The notes beneath the pieces are model-generated. The model saw only the letters and a list, made by a program, of their open reading frames with translations, was not told the origin of the DNA and did not search any database. Shown one piece after another: positions 34,378 through 43,744 of a stretch of 64,000 nt of DNA (its first letter is position 1; each line of letters begins with the position of its first letter). The position numbers and the translations under genes were made by a program. Origin of the DNA: an uncultured Pelagibacteraceae bacterium (GTDB lineage Bacteria > Pseudomonadota > Alphaproteobacteria > Pelagibacterales > Pelagibacteraceae); contig CACORI010000001.1 of the NCBI GenBank assembly GCA_902629585.1, forward strand, positions 62,001 through 126,000, in the 5' to 3' direction.

Positions 34378-34843
34378 AAAGACTAATGCTTTTGGCATAA
34401 AATATTCTAATTAACCAATAAATAAACAAACCTATTGGTCCAATTAAATATGTAATTATTAGTGGAATTATAAGAAGAAATTTATTTATATAAAATTTTT
34501 GTGAGTCTTTTACTATCCAACCACCTGTAAAAAGATTTATGGAGATAAAATGAATCCAAAACATAATTAGAAAAGTATTATCTGAAAATAATTCTGAAAT
34601 ATCACCTATACCAAAATATAAATTAAAATTTCCAATAAAATCATATGAATTTAGATAAGATTTATAAAGTACAAAAATATAAGTTACGCTAAGTATGAAA
34701 ATTGGAAAAATAGAAGTGATTAAATATCTACATAAGTGAGATTGAGGAAAAAAAACTAAAATTAGCCAAAACGGAAGAATACCTAAATTCACCCAATAGT
34801 AGAGCATTTCAATAGTAAAATAATTATAAATTTGTTCGATCAT
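34370..34843 (-). CDS. ABA4-like (DUF4281) membrane protein
   Basis: About 157 residues with four membrane spans. WVNLGILPFWLILVFFPQS, FGIGDISELFSDNTFLIMFW, and HFISINLFTGGWIVKDSQ followed by YLIGPIGLFIYWLIR match ABA4-like proteins, whose plant member acts in neoxanthin formation; bacterial roles are unknown. I start at ATG 34843 (MIEQIYNYFTIEML) because the longer frame to 35008 overlaps recX. It overlaps the next minus gene by 8 nt. Confidence 0.78.
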   Translation of the reverse strand: MIEQIYNYFTIEMLYYWVNLGILPFWLILVFFPQSHLCRYLITSIFPIFILSVTYIFVLYKSYLNSYDFIGNFNLYFGIGDISELFSDNTFLIMFWIHFISINLFTGGWIVKDSQKFYINKFLLIIPLIITYLIGPIGLFIYWLIRIFYAKSISLYD

Positions 34844-34871
34844 TTCTAAATATATTATATTAAATCTATTT

Positions 34872-35435
34872 ATGATTCCTATAAGAAAGAAAAAAAAAAC
34901 TTTAAAAGTTACAGTTGAAGAAATGAGAAACTTTGCGTTTTCATATGTTGAAAAATATGCACCCTCTAAACAACAACTAAAGACATATTTATTAAAGAAA
35001 TATCTCAAAAACTCTGGACTTAATATTAAAAAACAAAATATTTCAGACTTGATAGAACTTGTTTTAGAAGATTTGGAAAATAATAGGTTTATTGATGATA
35101 AGTTTTATTCAGACATCAAAGCTAAGAACATGATACAAAGAGGCAGTTCAATCAATAAAATCAGAAATTATTTAATAAGCAAAGGAATTAAAAGTAATTT
35201 TATTAAAGATACAATTTCTCAAATTCAGGATAAGAATTCTGATCAGGACTTTTATTCTGCAATAAAAATTTGTAAAAAAAAAAGAATTGGACCAGCTAGA
35301 ACAGAGGATAACAGACCTTTATTTTATAAAAAAGATATCTCTCTTCTAGCAAGAAATGGATTTGATTTTGAAACCTCAAAAAAAGTTATGGAAATAGAAA
35401 AAAATGATTACCTTAATATAATTAAATTACTTTAG
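34872..35435 (+). CDS. recX: Regulatory protein RecX
   Basis: A 187-residue helical RecA modulator made of three-helix repeats: RNFAFSYVEKYAPSKQQLKTY, LEDLENNRFIDDKFYSDIKA and MIQRGSSINKIRNYLISKGI. RecX blocks RecA filament growth. recA is not in this window. It is divergent from the ABA4-like gene by only 28 nt and overlaps a small minus-strand gene at its 3' end by 9 nt. Confidence 0.9.
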   Translation: MIPIRKKKKTLKVTVEEMRNFAFSYVEKYAPSKQQLKTYLLKKYLKNSGLNIKKQNISDLIELVLEDLENNRFIDDKFYSDIKAKNMIQRGSSINKIRNYLISKGIKSNFIKDTISQIQDKNSDQDFYSAIKICKKKRIGPARTEDNRPLFYKKDISLLARNGFDFETSKKVMEIEKNDYLNIIKLL

Positions 35436-35570
35436 TTTTTTATTTTTTTCTTCCTTCACAAGAATTTCAATTTTTTTTTTTACATAATTTTTAACAAATA
35501 TAAAAATTAGTAGCCCAAAAATAGATACTGAAATAATTATTATTAATATTACTCTTAACTGTTCGTCCAT
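35427..35570 (-). CDS. Small single-span membrane protein, hypothetical
   Basis: A 47-codon frame: short polar N-terminus, one membrane helix (about residues 7-26) and a lysine/glutamate-rich cytoplasmic tail. Its ATG overlaps the cysQ stop by one base (TAATG), the standard coupling used by neighbouring SAR11 genes, which supports it as real. No family recognised. Confidence 0.6.
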   Translation of the reverse strand: MDEQLRVILIIIISVSIFGLLIFIFVKNYVKKKIEILVKEEKNKKLK

Positions 35571-36343
35571 TAAAGAATATTTTTACTTTTTAAAATTAAA
35601 CTTGGATTTTTGAAATTCTTTTTACCATATAAGATTTCATTACCATCAAAATCTGTAATTTTGCCACCAGCATGTTTTAAAATTGCATGTCCAGCAGCGA
35701 TATCCCACTCACATGCTCTTGGCTCTGCTACATAACCATCATATTCACATGATGCAACCACACAAAATTTAAGAGAACTTTTCATCCGAACATAATTTTT
35801 TACATTTAATAATCTATGTATTTTTTCTATCTCAGGCTTTATATTGTTTGAGTAAGAGACAAATTTAATTTTGCTTTTATCAAAATTATTGGAGTGACCT
35901 AGTTTAACAGACTGTTGATTAATAATTTCAAAAGCAAAGCCTTCACCATGTGAATAAAACATCCTATTTTTTGCTGGAGCATAAATTAAACCAGCTTCTG
36001 GTCGTTTATTAATTATTAGGCCTGCGTTGATAGTAAATTCATCAAGATTATTAATATAGTCATATGTTCCATCTATTGGGTCAATTAGCCAAAAATCATT
36101 TAAATCATTTATTGATTTGTTTTCAGATGTCTCCTCTGAGATAATGGGAATATTTGGTGTTAATCTCCTTATTTTTTCTGTGATGATTTTGTTGACCTCT
36201 AAATCACCATTACTGACAGGCGTGTTATCTGATTTAATTTTCTTTATAAGTCCTTTATTTCTAAGCTCTAATGAAATTTTCCCTGCTTCTAAAAAAGTAT
36301 CAATTAAATTTTCGATAATTCTTTTAAGATGTATTTTATCCAT
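35570..36343 (-). CDS. cysQ: Inositol-monophosphatase-family 3'(2'),5'-bisphosphate nucleotidase
   Basis: A 257-residue lithium-sensitive phosphatase. Metal-binding residues are in PIISEETSE, WLIDPIDGTYDYIN and CEWDIAAGHAIL. The ENLIDTF N-terminus and SNGDLEVNKIITEKI fit CysQ, which clears 3'-phosphoadenosine 5'-phosphate from sulfate assimilation, though an inositol phosphatase cannot be excluded. The gene sits in a run DUF3553-cysQ-small membrane protein with overlapping ends. Confidence 0.9.
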   Translation of the reverse strand: MDKIHLKRIIENLIDTFLEAGKISLELRNKGLIKKIKSDNTPVSNGDLEVNKIITEKIRRLTPNIPIISEETSENKSINDLNDFWLIDPIDGTYDYINNLDEFTINAGLIINKRPEAGLIYAPAKNRMFYSHGEGFAFEIINQQSVKLGHSNNFDKSKIKFVSYSNNIKPEIEKIHRLLNVKNYVRMKSSLKFCVVASCEYDGYVAEPRACEWDIAAGHAILKHAGGKITDFDGNEILYGKKNFKNPSLILKSKNIL

Positions 36344-36506
36344 TATATTTTTTTAATTCTATATTTTCTGCGTTTATTACTTTTTTACCCACGTTTTCAA
36401 AATTAACTGTCACTTTACCCTTTATAATAGATTGTATCTGTCCTATTCCCCATTCTTTATTATTAGGGTTGATAACTTTGTCGCCTGGCTCAAAATCATA
36501 AATCAT
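36336..36506 (-). CDS. DUF3553 small protein
   Basis: A 56-codon frame starting at ATG 36506. The translation has [20 protein letters not shown] followed by QS, then [14 protein letters not shown], matching the short DUF3553 family seen in many alphaproteobacteria (tudor/SH3-like beta barrel). The stop overlaps the cysQ start by 8 nt. Function unknown; the same fold occurs in transcription-linked CarD-like domains. Confidence 0.8.
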   Translation of the reverse strand: MIYDFEPGDKVINPNNKEWGIGQIQSIIKGKVTVNFENVGKKVINAENIELKKYNG

Positions 36507-36546
36507 TAATTTACCTTATATTAGAAATCAGTATAAATACCATCAA

Positions 36547-37665
36547 ATGAATAACATTATAAATTCAATTGGAATAAATAAAAAACCCTCAGATACCAAG
36601 GTAGTAGTTGCAATGTCTGGTGGAGTTGACTCCTCAACAGTAGCTGGGATGATGAAAAGAGAAGGTTATAAGGTAATTGGAATTACTTTAAAACTGTATG
36701 ATGATAATAAAGAAGTTTCATCATCAAAACAATGTTGTTCAGGACAAGATATAATGGATGCTAAAAGAGTGGCAAATAAATTAGATATAGATCACAAAAT
36801 TTTATATTATCAGAATAAATTTAAAGAAGGTGTGATAGATAATTTTACGGATAGCTATTTAAAAGGAGAAACACCTATTCCATGTGTTCAGTGTAACCAA
36901 ACAGTAAAATTTAAAGATTTATTCGAAGTTTCTAAGAATTTAAAAGCTGATGCAATGATAACTGGTCATTATGTAAAAAGTATAACAAATGATGGTCAAA
37001 CTAATATGTATAAAGCGATTGATGAAAATAGAGATCAAAGTTATTTTCTTTTTAATACCTCTAGAGAACAATTGAATTATCTGAGATTTCCTCTAGGAGG
37101 ATTGTTAAAAAATGAAACTAGAGAAATCGCAAAAAAATTACAATTGAATGTAGCAGATAAACCAGACAGCCAAGATATATGCTTTGTTCCTAATGGAGAT
37201 TATGTTTCTGTTATACAAAAATTTAGACCAGATGCTTTAAAAAAAGGGAATATAAAAAATTTAGAAGGAAAAGTAATTGGAATACATGATGGGATAATTA
37301 ATTTTACAATTGGTCAAAGAAAAGGAATTAAGGTTTCTGATAAAGAGGCGCTATATGTAATCAAAATTGACTCCAAAAAAAATGAAATTATAGTTGGTCC
37401 TAAAAATAAATTAGGTAAAAAAAATATTTTTTTAAATAAATTGAACTTGTTAGTTGATAAAAAAGAGTTTAATTCTGATATTTTTGTAAAGGTCAGATCA
37501 ACTGGCAAGCTTTTAGATGCGAATATAAAATTTGACCAAAAAAATAATGCTGAGGTAAATCTGAAAAATTCTGAAGACGGGATTTCACCTGGTCAAGCTT
37601 GTGTTTTTTATCAAAAAGATTCTCTTGGATATAAAGTACTAGGTGGTGGATGGATTAATGATTAA
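36547..37665 (+). CDS. mnmA: tRNA-specific 2-thiouridylase MnmA
   Basis: Installs sulfur at U34 of Lys, Glu and Gln tRNAs. The 372-residue protein has the PP-loop [16 protein letters not shown], the first catalytic Cys in [14 protein letters not shown], the second in [10 protein letters not shown], and [22 protein letters not shown] 36547 follows a 40-nt gap from the divergent DUF3553 gene. It converges with the next membrane protein gene, overlapping it by 11 nt. Confidence 0.96.
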   Translation: MNNIINSIGINKKPSDTKVVVAMSGGVDSSTVAGMMKREGYKVIGITLKLYDDNKEVSSSKQCCSGQDIMDAKRVANKLDIDHKILYYQNKFKEGVIDNFTDSYLKGETPIPCVQCNQTVKFKDLFEVSKNLKADAMITGHYVKSITNDGQTNMYKAIDENRDQSYFLFNTSREQLNYLRFPLGGLLKNETREIAKKLQLNVADKPDSQDICFVPNGDYVSVIQKFRPDALKKGNIKNLEGKVIGIHDGIINFTIGQRKGIKVSDKEALYVIKIDSKKNEIIVGPKNKLGKKNIFLNKLNLLVDKKEFNSDIFVKVRSTGKLLDANIKFDQKNNAEVNLKNSEDGISPGQACVFYQKDSLGYKVLGGGWIND

Positions 37666-38728
37666 TTATTTTTTTCCACATTAAAGCTGATAATAAGTAA
37701 TAAAATAATAATCCTGCGAAATAATTCCATTCAAGTATATAATCTACTTTGCTTGGTAAATTAAATATTAGTAAAATAAATAAAACTGAAATAGATATTA
37801 GTAAAATAAGAATAACAAATAATAATTTAATATTTATTATATACGTTTTACAATAAATATTTAGAATATTTTTATTTTTAAATAAATTTAAAGACAATAG
37901 AAATTGTGCAATAACTTCTGATAATATAAACGAAATAATTATTAATTTTCTCATTAAGTTAAACGCTTTATTGTCTATTTCCATCCCAAGAAATAACACG
38001 TGAAAAAAAAGAAATATTGCTGACAATATACCAAATAAGTAAAATTTGTTATTTCTTATATTTAAGATTTCTCTTAATAAATGATTATAGTGCCTCCAAT
38101 ATAAAAACATTATAATTACGCTTATAAACAATAGGGGCTTAAATATTAAATTTATTGGAAACCTTTTTACTATATTACTTATAGAAGCCTCACCATAGAT
38201 AAAAGGGTTGATTGCAACTTGCGAACCTAATGTTGAAATATCTTTTAAGTGATAAAGAAATTCATGGTAGTAGGGAAAAATCTCATAAAAATTAAAATAT
38301 TTATAATTTTTAATACATGTTTCATCTTTTTCCTCAGAAAATTTAATTTTAACTTCAATATCTTTGTTCTTAAATTGTGGTTTTATCTCATTATTAACTG
38401 TAAAAAAATTTTTTTTGTCTTTAAAAACCTTACCATCAACTTTATAAAAAAATTCATATTTGTTTTTAAAACAATTTCCTAATTTATTTGAAAATTTAAT
38501 AAGACCTAATTCTGGACCACTTAAACACTTTGTTAAATTTTTTGAACAGTCTATTTTTTTACTTAAGATACCTGAAATTTCAACTTTTTCGTCATAAATT
38601 CCTTTATTAAATTTAAAATTGGCTAAAGTATTTTGTAACCAAAGGGAGCCAATTAAAGATAAAAGAGAGAATATAAATAATGCGAGGGAAAGTTTTCTGA
38701 TTAAATTGATTCTATAATTTAAAATCAT
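37655..38728 (-). CDS. Hypothetical membrane protein
   Basis: About 357 residues: an N-terminal span (about residues 14-34), an extracytoplasmic domain of roughly 155 residues with four to six cysteines ([41 protein letters not shown]), then five to six C-terminal spans. The pairing of cysteines suggests disulfides in the periplasmic domain. I prefer ATG 38728 to a TTG at 38731. No family recognised; it could be a sensor or an envelope protein. Confidence 0.7.
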   Translation of the reverse strand: MILNYRINLIRKLSLALFIFSLLSLIGSLWLQNTLANFKFNKGIYDEKVEISGILSKKIDCSKNLTKCLSGPELGLIKFSNKLGNCFKNKYEFFYKVDGKVFKDKKNFFTVNNEIKPQFKNKDIEVKIKFSEEKDETCIKNYKYFNFYEIFPYYHEFLYHLKDISTLGSQVAINPFIYGEASISNIVKRFPINLIFKPLLFISVIIMFLYWRHYNHLLREILNIRNNKFYLFGILSAIFLFFHVLFLGMEIDNKAFNLMRKLIIISFILSEVIAQFLLSLNLFKNKNILNIYCKTYIINIKLLFVILILLISISVLFILLIFNLPSKVDYILEWNYFAGLLFYYLLSALMWKKIINH

Positions 38729-38739
38729 CAACGCAGAAA

Positions 38740-38823
38740 TTATTTTTTCTTATTCTTTCTCTTAGCTCTTCTCTTTTTTGAGCCTTGTTTTCTACGGCCT
38801 CTATGTTTTTTCGGATAACCCAT
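38740..38823 (-). CDS. Very basic 27-residue peptide, hypothetical
   Basis: A 27-codon frame with SD AAGGA well placed before ATG 38823. The product MGYPKKHRGRRKQGSKKRRA followed by KRKNKKK is 60 percent Lys/Arg, in the style of tiny ribosomal or RNA-binding proteins. Such short genes are easily missed. It lies between the divergent metC gene and the membrane protein gene. It could be coincidental, but the SD, clean start and stop and coding-like third positions support it. Confidence 0.5.
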   Translation of the reverse strand: MGYPKKHRGRRKQGSKKRRAKRKNKKK

Positions 38824-38900
38824 TATTTCCTTAAGTTATAATTTAATTGAAATTATGTCCGGGATATAGCATTGTCTTAATAACATATCAAATTTTTTTT

Positions 38901-40076
38901 ATGAGCAAATCGTTTAAGACATTTTTAAAGCATACTGCAAAAGATTTTCATAACCAATCAGTCAATCCTCCAGTAGTTAGAGCATCAACTATTATTTTTA
39001 AATCAATGAAACATATAAGAAAAACTCAAGCTAAAGCAAAAATAAACCCTACGGGAGGTCACTACGATTATGGAAGACAGGGTACATCTACGACTTATAT
39101 TCTACAAAAAATTTTAACTAAACTTGAGGAAAGTTATCATGTCTTTACAACTCCAACAGGATTTGGAGCAGTTTTTTTGGCAATATTCAGTGTTACACGT
39201 CCTGGAGATGAAATTATTGTCTCTGATCCAGTTTATAGTCCAACAAGATTACTTACAGAAAAATTTTTAAGAGAATTTGATATTAAAACAATTTTTTATA
39301 ATCCAAGTGATTTAAATACTTTAAAAAAAAATATTACAAAAAAAACCAAATTAATATTTGTTGAAAATCCTGGTAGTAATACATTTGATTTTCAAGATCT
39401 TGGAAAAATATTATCGATTGCAAAAAAGAATAAAATTTTGACAGCTATAGATAATACCTGGGGAACACCTTATTTTTTAAAACCGATAAAGCTTGGTTTT
39501 GATATGTCGATTGTATCAGCCACCAAATATTATTCTGGTCATTCAGATGTAATGGGAGGAAGCTTGGCAGTTAATAAAAAAGTATTCTCAAAAGTTAAAA
39601 ATGCAGAAAGAATTACAGGATTAAGGCTTGGTCCTGATGATGCTTATTTAATAACTAGAGGTCTTCGAACTCTTGATGTTAGATTAGACCGTCATAGAGA
39701 AAATGCCAAAAAAGTTGCTGCATTTTTGTCAAAAAACAAAAAAATTAAATTGTTATATCCATACAAAAAAGATTCTAGCAATTTTAGAATGTGGAAAAAG
39801 TATTATTCTGGTGCCTCTGGTTTAATGGGTTTGAAAATTAAATCCAAGAATATTAACTCAGTTAGAAAATTTGTAAATTCCTTGAAACTTTTTGGTTATG
39901 GTTATAGCTGGGGTGGTTTTGAAAGTTTAGCTTTACATCAAGAATTCAGAGAAACTGGAAGCAGAAGATATATGAATTTATCAAATGATGAGCATTTAGT
40001 AAGATTACATATCGGACTTGAAGATCCAAATGACTTAATAGAGGATATTAAACAATCATTAAGACATTTGAAATGA
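38901..40076 (+). CDS. metC: Cystathionine beta-lyase (PLP-dependent)
   Basis: A 391-residue Cys/Met-metabolism PLP enzyme. The cofactor lysine is in IVSATKYYSGHSDVMGG; HYDYGRQGTSTTYILQ, GFGAVFLAIFSVTRPGDEI, and AIDNTWGTPYFL are typical of MetC. The C-terminal YGYSWGGFESL (substrate loop) agrees. A TTG start at 38847 would add a 18-residue hydrophobic leader; I take ATG 38901, as MetC has no leader. It overlaps the MFS gene by 4 nt (ATGA). Confidence 0.9.
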   Translation: MSKSFKTFLKHTAKDFHNQSVNPPVVRASTIIFKSMKHIRKTQAKAKINPTGGHYDYGRQGTSTTYILQKILTKLEESYHVFTTPTGFGAVFLAIFSVTRPGDEIIVSDPVYSPTRLLTEKFLREFDIKTIFYNPSDLNTLKKNITKKTKLIFVENPGSNTFDFQDLGKILSIAKKNKILTAIDNTWGTPYFLKPIKLGFDMSIVSATKYYSGHSDVMGGSLAVNKKVFSKVKNAERITGLRLGPDDAYLITRGLRTLDVRLDRHRENAKKVAAFLSKNKKIKLLYPYKKDSSNFRMWKKYYSGASGLMGLKIKSKNINSVRKFVNSLKLFGYGYSWGGFESLALHQEFRETGSRRYMNLSNDEHLVRLHIGLEDPNDLIEDIKQSLRHLK

Positions 40077-41293
40077 TATCAGAAAAATTTTTTAGATCTA
40101 AAACCGCAGTGGTTACATTATTTGCTGCTTGTTTTGTTGTTTTAATTTCTCTTGGGGTAAGACAAGTTTTTGGTTTATTTTTTATTGATTTCAATGAAAG
40201 CTTAAATATCAGCAACACTGCTTTTGGATTTGCTATCGGAATGCAAATGTTAATGTGGGGTCTAACAGGACCAATTTTTGGTGCAGTGGCTGACCGATAT
40301 GGTGGTCACGTAGCCATAATTTCTGCATTTATATTTTATACCTTTGGCATATACTTTTTATTTACAGGGCCAAACACAGGAATTTTCTTTCAAATTCATA
40401 TGGGTTTATTAATTGGTATTGGTCTAGGAGGTACTGCCATAAGTATTCCTATGTCAGTTGTCGGCAAACATTTTCCATTATCGACAAGAACAATTGCAAT
40501 GAGCTTTGTGACTGCTGTCGGCTCTTTTGGTTATTTTCTTTCTCCAATTTTTACTAACTATTCTCTAAGTGAATTTGGTTGGAATTATACCCTATTTATA
40601 TTTTTTTTATTTTTAATTTTAGGTTTAGTAGCTGCTTATTTTGTACGATCTCCATCTAAAACTGAAAATATAGAAAAAAAATCAGATCAAAGTTTTAAAG
40701 AAGCTCTCTCTGAAGCATTTAAAACAAAAAGTTACATTTTATTAGTATCAGGTTTTTTCGTTTGTGGATTTCATATTACTTTAGTTGGAACGCATGTACC
40801 TAAATATGTAATTGACAGGGGTTTAGAAGATTGGACCGCAGCAGCAATTTTATCATTAATAGGTCTTTTTAATATTTTTGGATCTCTATTAAGTGGTTAT
40901 CTATCTGCAAAAATGAGTAAAAAAATTATTTTAAGTGCAATTTACTTTTTAAGAGGCGTTTCAATAGTTTTCTTTATTTTTACTCCTGCCAGTAATATTT
41001 CAGCATTCATATTTGGCGCAAGCTTTGGATTTTTATGGTTATCAACAGTACCAGCAACAAGTGGAATAGTAGCACACCTTTTTGGAACAAAATATTTAGG
41101 TTTATTATATGGTTTAGTATTTCTAAGTCATCAAATTGGATCATTTTTTGGAGCATATTTGGGAGGCTTGTTTCATGATATTTATGGCTCTTACGACTAT
41201 GCGTGGTATTTGGCAATTGCGTTATCAATTTTTGCAGCAATAATCCATTTACCAATTAAAGAAGAACCAGTTTTAAGATTAAGAACAGAGTAA
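40073..41293 (+). CDS. Major facilitator superfamily transporter (monocarboxylate/oxalate-type)
   Basis: A 406-residue, 12-span MFS carrier. Motif A appears as GAVADRYGGHVAI after span 2. GLGGTAISIPMSVVGKHFP, and DRGLEDWTAAAILSLIGLFN with GSLLSGYLSAKMSKK in the second half, resemble the OFA/monocarboxylate-porter group. The substrate is unknown. It is cotranslated with metC, and may carry a sulfur amino acid, keto acid or carboxylate. Confidence 0.88.
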   Translation: MISEKFFRSKTAVVTLFAACFVVLISLGVRQVFGLFFIDFNESLNISNTAFGFAIGMQMLMWGLTGPIFGAVADRYGGHVAIISAFIFYTFGIYFLFTGPNTGIFFQIHMGLLIGIGLGGTAISIPMSVVGKHFPLSTRTIAMSFVTAVGSFGYFLSPIFTNYSLSEFGWNYTLFIFFLFLILGLVAAYFVRSPSKTENIEKKSDQSFKEALSEAFKTKSYILLVSGFFVCGFHITLVGTHVPKYVIDRGLEDWTAAAILSLIGLFNIFGSLLSGYLSAKMSKKIILSAIYFLRGVSIVFFIFTPASNISAFIFGASFGFLWLSTVPATSGIVAHLFGTKYLGLLYGLVFLSHQIGSFFGAYLGGLFHDIYGSYDYAWYLAIALSIFAAIIHLPIKEEPVLRLRTE

Positions 41294-41294
41294 A

Positions 41295-42452
41295 TTGAGC
41301 AAACAAAATCAATTATCAGATATTCATAAATCAAAAAAGCCCTATATAATTTATAAATCTCATAATGGATTTGATTTATATACAGAATTTTCTAAAAAAA
41401 TTATTTTAAACAATAAAAATATTAAAAAATTTTTAAACAAGAAACCAAAAAAATTTTTAAAAAAAACAGATTTATATATTGGTTTTTTTGGTTATGAATT
41501 ATTGAATAATCTTATTGGTATACGATTACCAATACAAAAAAAAATTAATTTTCCTAAAGGTATCTTTTACAAACCCGAAAAAAAAATAAGTTTATCAAAT
41601 AATTTAGAATATAGACAAAATAAAAAAAAAAAATTTAATAATCGTTTTAAAATTAATATTGATAGAAAATCTTACTCAAAAATTTTTGATAAATTTAAAA
41701 AAAAAATTAGAAGTGGTGATACCTATCAAATAAAGATATGCACTAAATATAAGACTAAATCAAAGATAGATCCATTAGATTTTTTTTGTAGGTTATCTCA
41801 AACTAATTTAGCTCCAGAGGCTTTTTTAATAAGAGATACAAACTATTCAATAATCAGTTGTTCTCCAGAAAATTTAATTACAAAAAAAGGCTCTTTGATT
41901 ACTACAAAACCTATTGCAGGCACTGTTAAAAAAAGTGAAAAAATGAATAAAATTAAAGCTTTAAAATATTTTAGAAAAAATATTAAAGAAACTAAAGAAC
42001 ATAATATGATAGTTGATATGGAAAGAAACGATCTATCACGAATTTGTCAAATCGGAAGTGTCAAATTATCCATGGCAAAAATTGTAGAGGAATATAAAGA
42101 TCTATTTCATTATGTCACATTAATAAAAGGTAAACTAAAAAATAATATTTCTAATCTTGAAATAATCAAAGCTATGATGCCAGGTGGTTCAGTAATTGGT
42201 TGTCCTAAGATTAACACTTTAAATCTTCTTAATCATCAAGAGAAAGAAAATAGAAATATTTATACCGGAAGCTTTGGGTTTCTAAAATTTAATGGAGACA
42301 TGCGTTTCAACATTATTATTCGGTCAATTTTAAATTACAAAGATGTTTCAGAAATTTCTGTAGCCTCAGGAGTTGTGGTGGATAGCAATGCTAACCATGA
42401 ATTTAATGAAAATTACATAAAAGCTAAAGCCTTAATAGATTTGTTTAAATGA
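41295..42452 (+). CDS. pabB: Aminodeoxychorismate synthase component I
   Basis: A 385-residue chorismate-binding enzyme that, with PabA, forms 4-amino-4-deoxychorismate for folate synthesis. The C-terminal catalytic part shows KIRSGDTYQIKICTKY, TTKPIAGTVKKS, EHNMIVDMERNDLSRICQIG and MMPGGSVIGCPK; PIAGT distinguishes PabB-type from TrpE. A TTG at 41295 is used 1 nt after the MFS stop. It overlaps pabA by 4 nt; pabC completes the set. Confidence 0.92.
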   Translation: MSKQNQLSDIHKSKKPYIIYKSHNGFDLYTEFSKKIILNNKNIKKFLNKKPKKFLKKTDLYIGFFGYELLNNLIGIRLPIQKKINFPKGIFYKPEKKISLSNNLEYRQNKKKKFNNRFKINIDRKSYSKIFDKFKKKIRSGDTYQIKICTKYKTKSKIDPLDFFCRLSQTNLAPEAFLIRDTNYSIISCSPENLITKKGSLITTKPIAGTVKKSEKMNKIKALKYFRKNIKETKEHNMIVDMERNDLSRICQIGSVKLSMAKIVEEYKDLFHYVTLIKGKLKNNISNLEIIKAMMPGGSVIGCPKINTLNLLNHQEKENRNIYTGSFGFLKFNGDMRFNIIIRSILNYKDVSEISVASGVVVDSNANHEFNENYIKAKALIDLFK

Positions 42453-43005
42453 TATATATAATCGATCATAATGACTCTTTTACTCACAATGTAGTTCATC
42501 AATTTTCATTATTTGATAAAGTTGTTTGTGATAATTACAATAAAATCAATAAATCAAAACTTGAAAAAGCTTCAGTAATTGTTTTTTCACCTGGTCCTGG
42601 AAATCCAAAAAATTATCCGATTACATCTAATATTTATAAAAAATATAAAGGAAGAAAAAAAATTGTTGGTATTTGCTTGGGATTTCAACAAATATTATAT
42701 TGCGAAGGAGCAAAAATTATTCAACAAAAAAAATTTATCATGGCTTCCAATCTTATGTAAGAGTTATCAACGATAAGTCATTATTTAAAAAAGGGACAAA
42801 TTTTAAAGTTGGTCGTTATCACTCTTTAAGATTAAATGAGCCTTTTAAAACCAAAGATTTTGAGATAACTATGAGATGCATAAAATCAAATATAGCTATG
42901 TCATTTGAAAATAATAAAGATAAAATTTATGGATTTCAATTTCACCCTGAGTCATTTTTAACAGTCAATGGTAACCTACTTATTAAAAAAATCTTATCTA
43001 CTTAA
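42449..43005 (+). pseudogene. pabA: Aminodeoxychorismate synthase component II (PabA) with -1 frameshift at A8
   Basis: Class I glutamine amidotransferase subunit. Frame 1 (MIYIIDHNDSFTHNVVHQF, SPGPGNP, catalytic Cys in GICLGFQQILYCEG) terminates at 42760. The second half, KIYHGFQSYV then FQFHPESFL with catalytic His and Glu, lies in another frame and reaches 43005. The frames join if the run CAAC-A8-TTT near 42722-42731 had nine A. All catalytic residues are present when joined (about 185 residues, normal). It could be a sequencing error, a recent mutation, or expression through polymerase or ribosome slippage at the A-run. Confidence 0.85.
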
Positions 43006-43741
43006 AAATCTTAAAGAAGTTAAATTTCAAGATTTGTGGGGAGATCATGGAATTTTTACTACAATGTGGATTTTTGGAAATCCACCAAAAATTTTATTTT
43101 TTGATAATCATATAGGAAATTTAATTTTTTCATTGAAAAAATATCATATTAAGAAAAAATCTTTAAAAAAAGATATTGTTCAAACTATAAATAAGAACTT
43201 ATCAAAAAAGATTAACTACAATCACCTTTTAAGAGTTGCAATTAACAAAAAGATAATCTCCATATCTTTAAGAAAAAAACTTTCACCAAAATTAGATTTC
43301 ACTCTTAAATTTAAAAATTTAAAACGTGATAGGCCAGAATACAAAAATCTAAAATACAAAAAAATATTGTCACAACTAAAAAAAATTGATAACTCAAGAT
43401 CAGATATCGGAATTATGTATGAGAATAAAATTTTGGAGACAGGAACTTCAAATTTACTTTTTATTAATGATAAAGGAGTTTTTACTCCTAAAAAAAATTA
43501 TTACCAGGGCCATACTTATAAATATTTTAAAACAAAAATAAAAAATATTATTAAAAAAGATATCTTTTTAAAAGAATTAAAAGATTATGACGAAATATTA
43601 CTTCTTGGTTCAGGAAAGGGTGTGACATCTGTAAAAAAAATTAGTCAGATAAACTGGAGGAGAAAAAGTTTAAAAAATTATAAAATTTTTCTAGGTCAAT
43701 ACAAATTAGCAATTAGAAAATGCAAAAAATATAAATTTTGA
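42968..43741 (+). CDS. pabC: Aminodeoxychorismate lyase-like (class IV aminotransferase)
   Basis: A 257-residue PLP class IV aminotransferase fold protein. WGDHGIFTTMWIFGN near the N-terminus and the cofactor-phosphate motif KILETGTSNLLFIND (E-x-G-x-SN type) agree with PabC; a lysine in LKYKKILSQ can be the Schiff-base residue. The genes order pabB-pabA-pabC argues for 4-aminobenzoate release. Its ATG 42968 lies within pabA (38-nt overlap), so translation depends on the disputed frame only by position. Confidence 0.85.
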   Translation: MVTYLLKKSYLLKNLKEVKFQDLWGDHGIFTTMWIFGNPPKILFFDNHIGNLIFSLKKYHIKKKSLKKDIVQTINKNLSKKINYNHLLRVAINKKIISISLRKKLSPKLDFTLKFKNLKRDRPEYKNLKYKKILSQLKKIDNSRSDIGIMYENKILETGTSNLLFINDKGVFTPKKNYYQGHTYKYFKTKIKNIIKKDIFLKELKDYDEILLLGSGKGVTSVKKISQINWRRKSLKNYKIFLGQYKLAIRKCKKYKF

Positions 43742-43744
43742 AAT

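Noticed and set aside
34844..35008. N-terminal extension of the ABA4-like frame
   Set aside because: The added residues are antisense to recX, and the family motif begins after ATG 34843.
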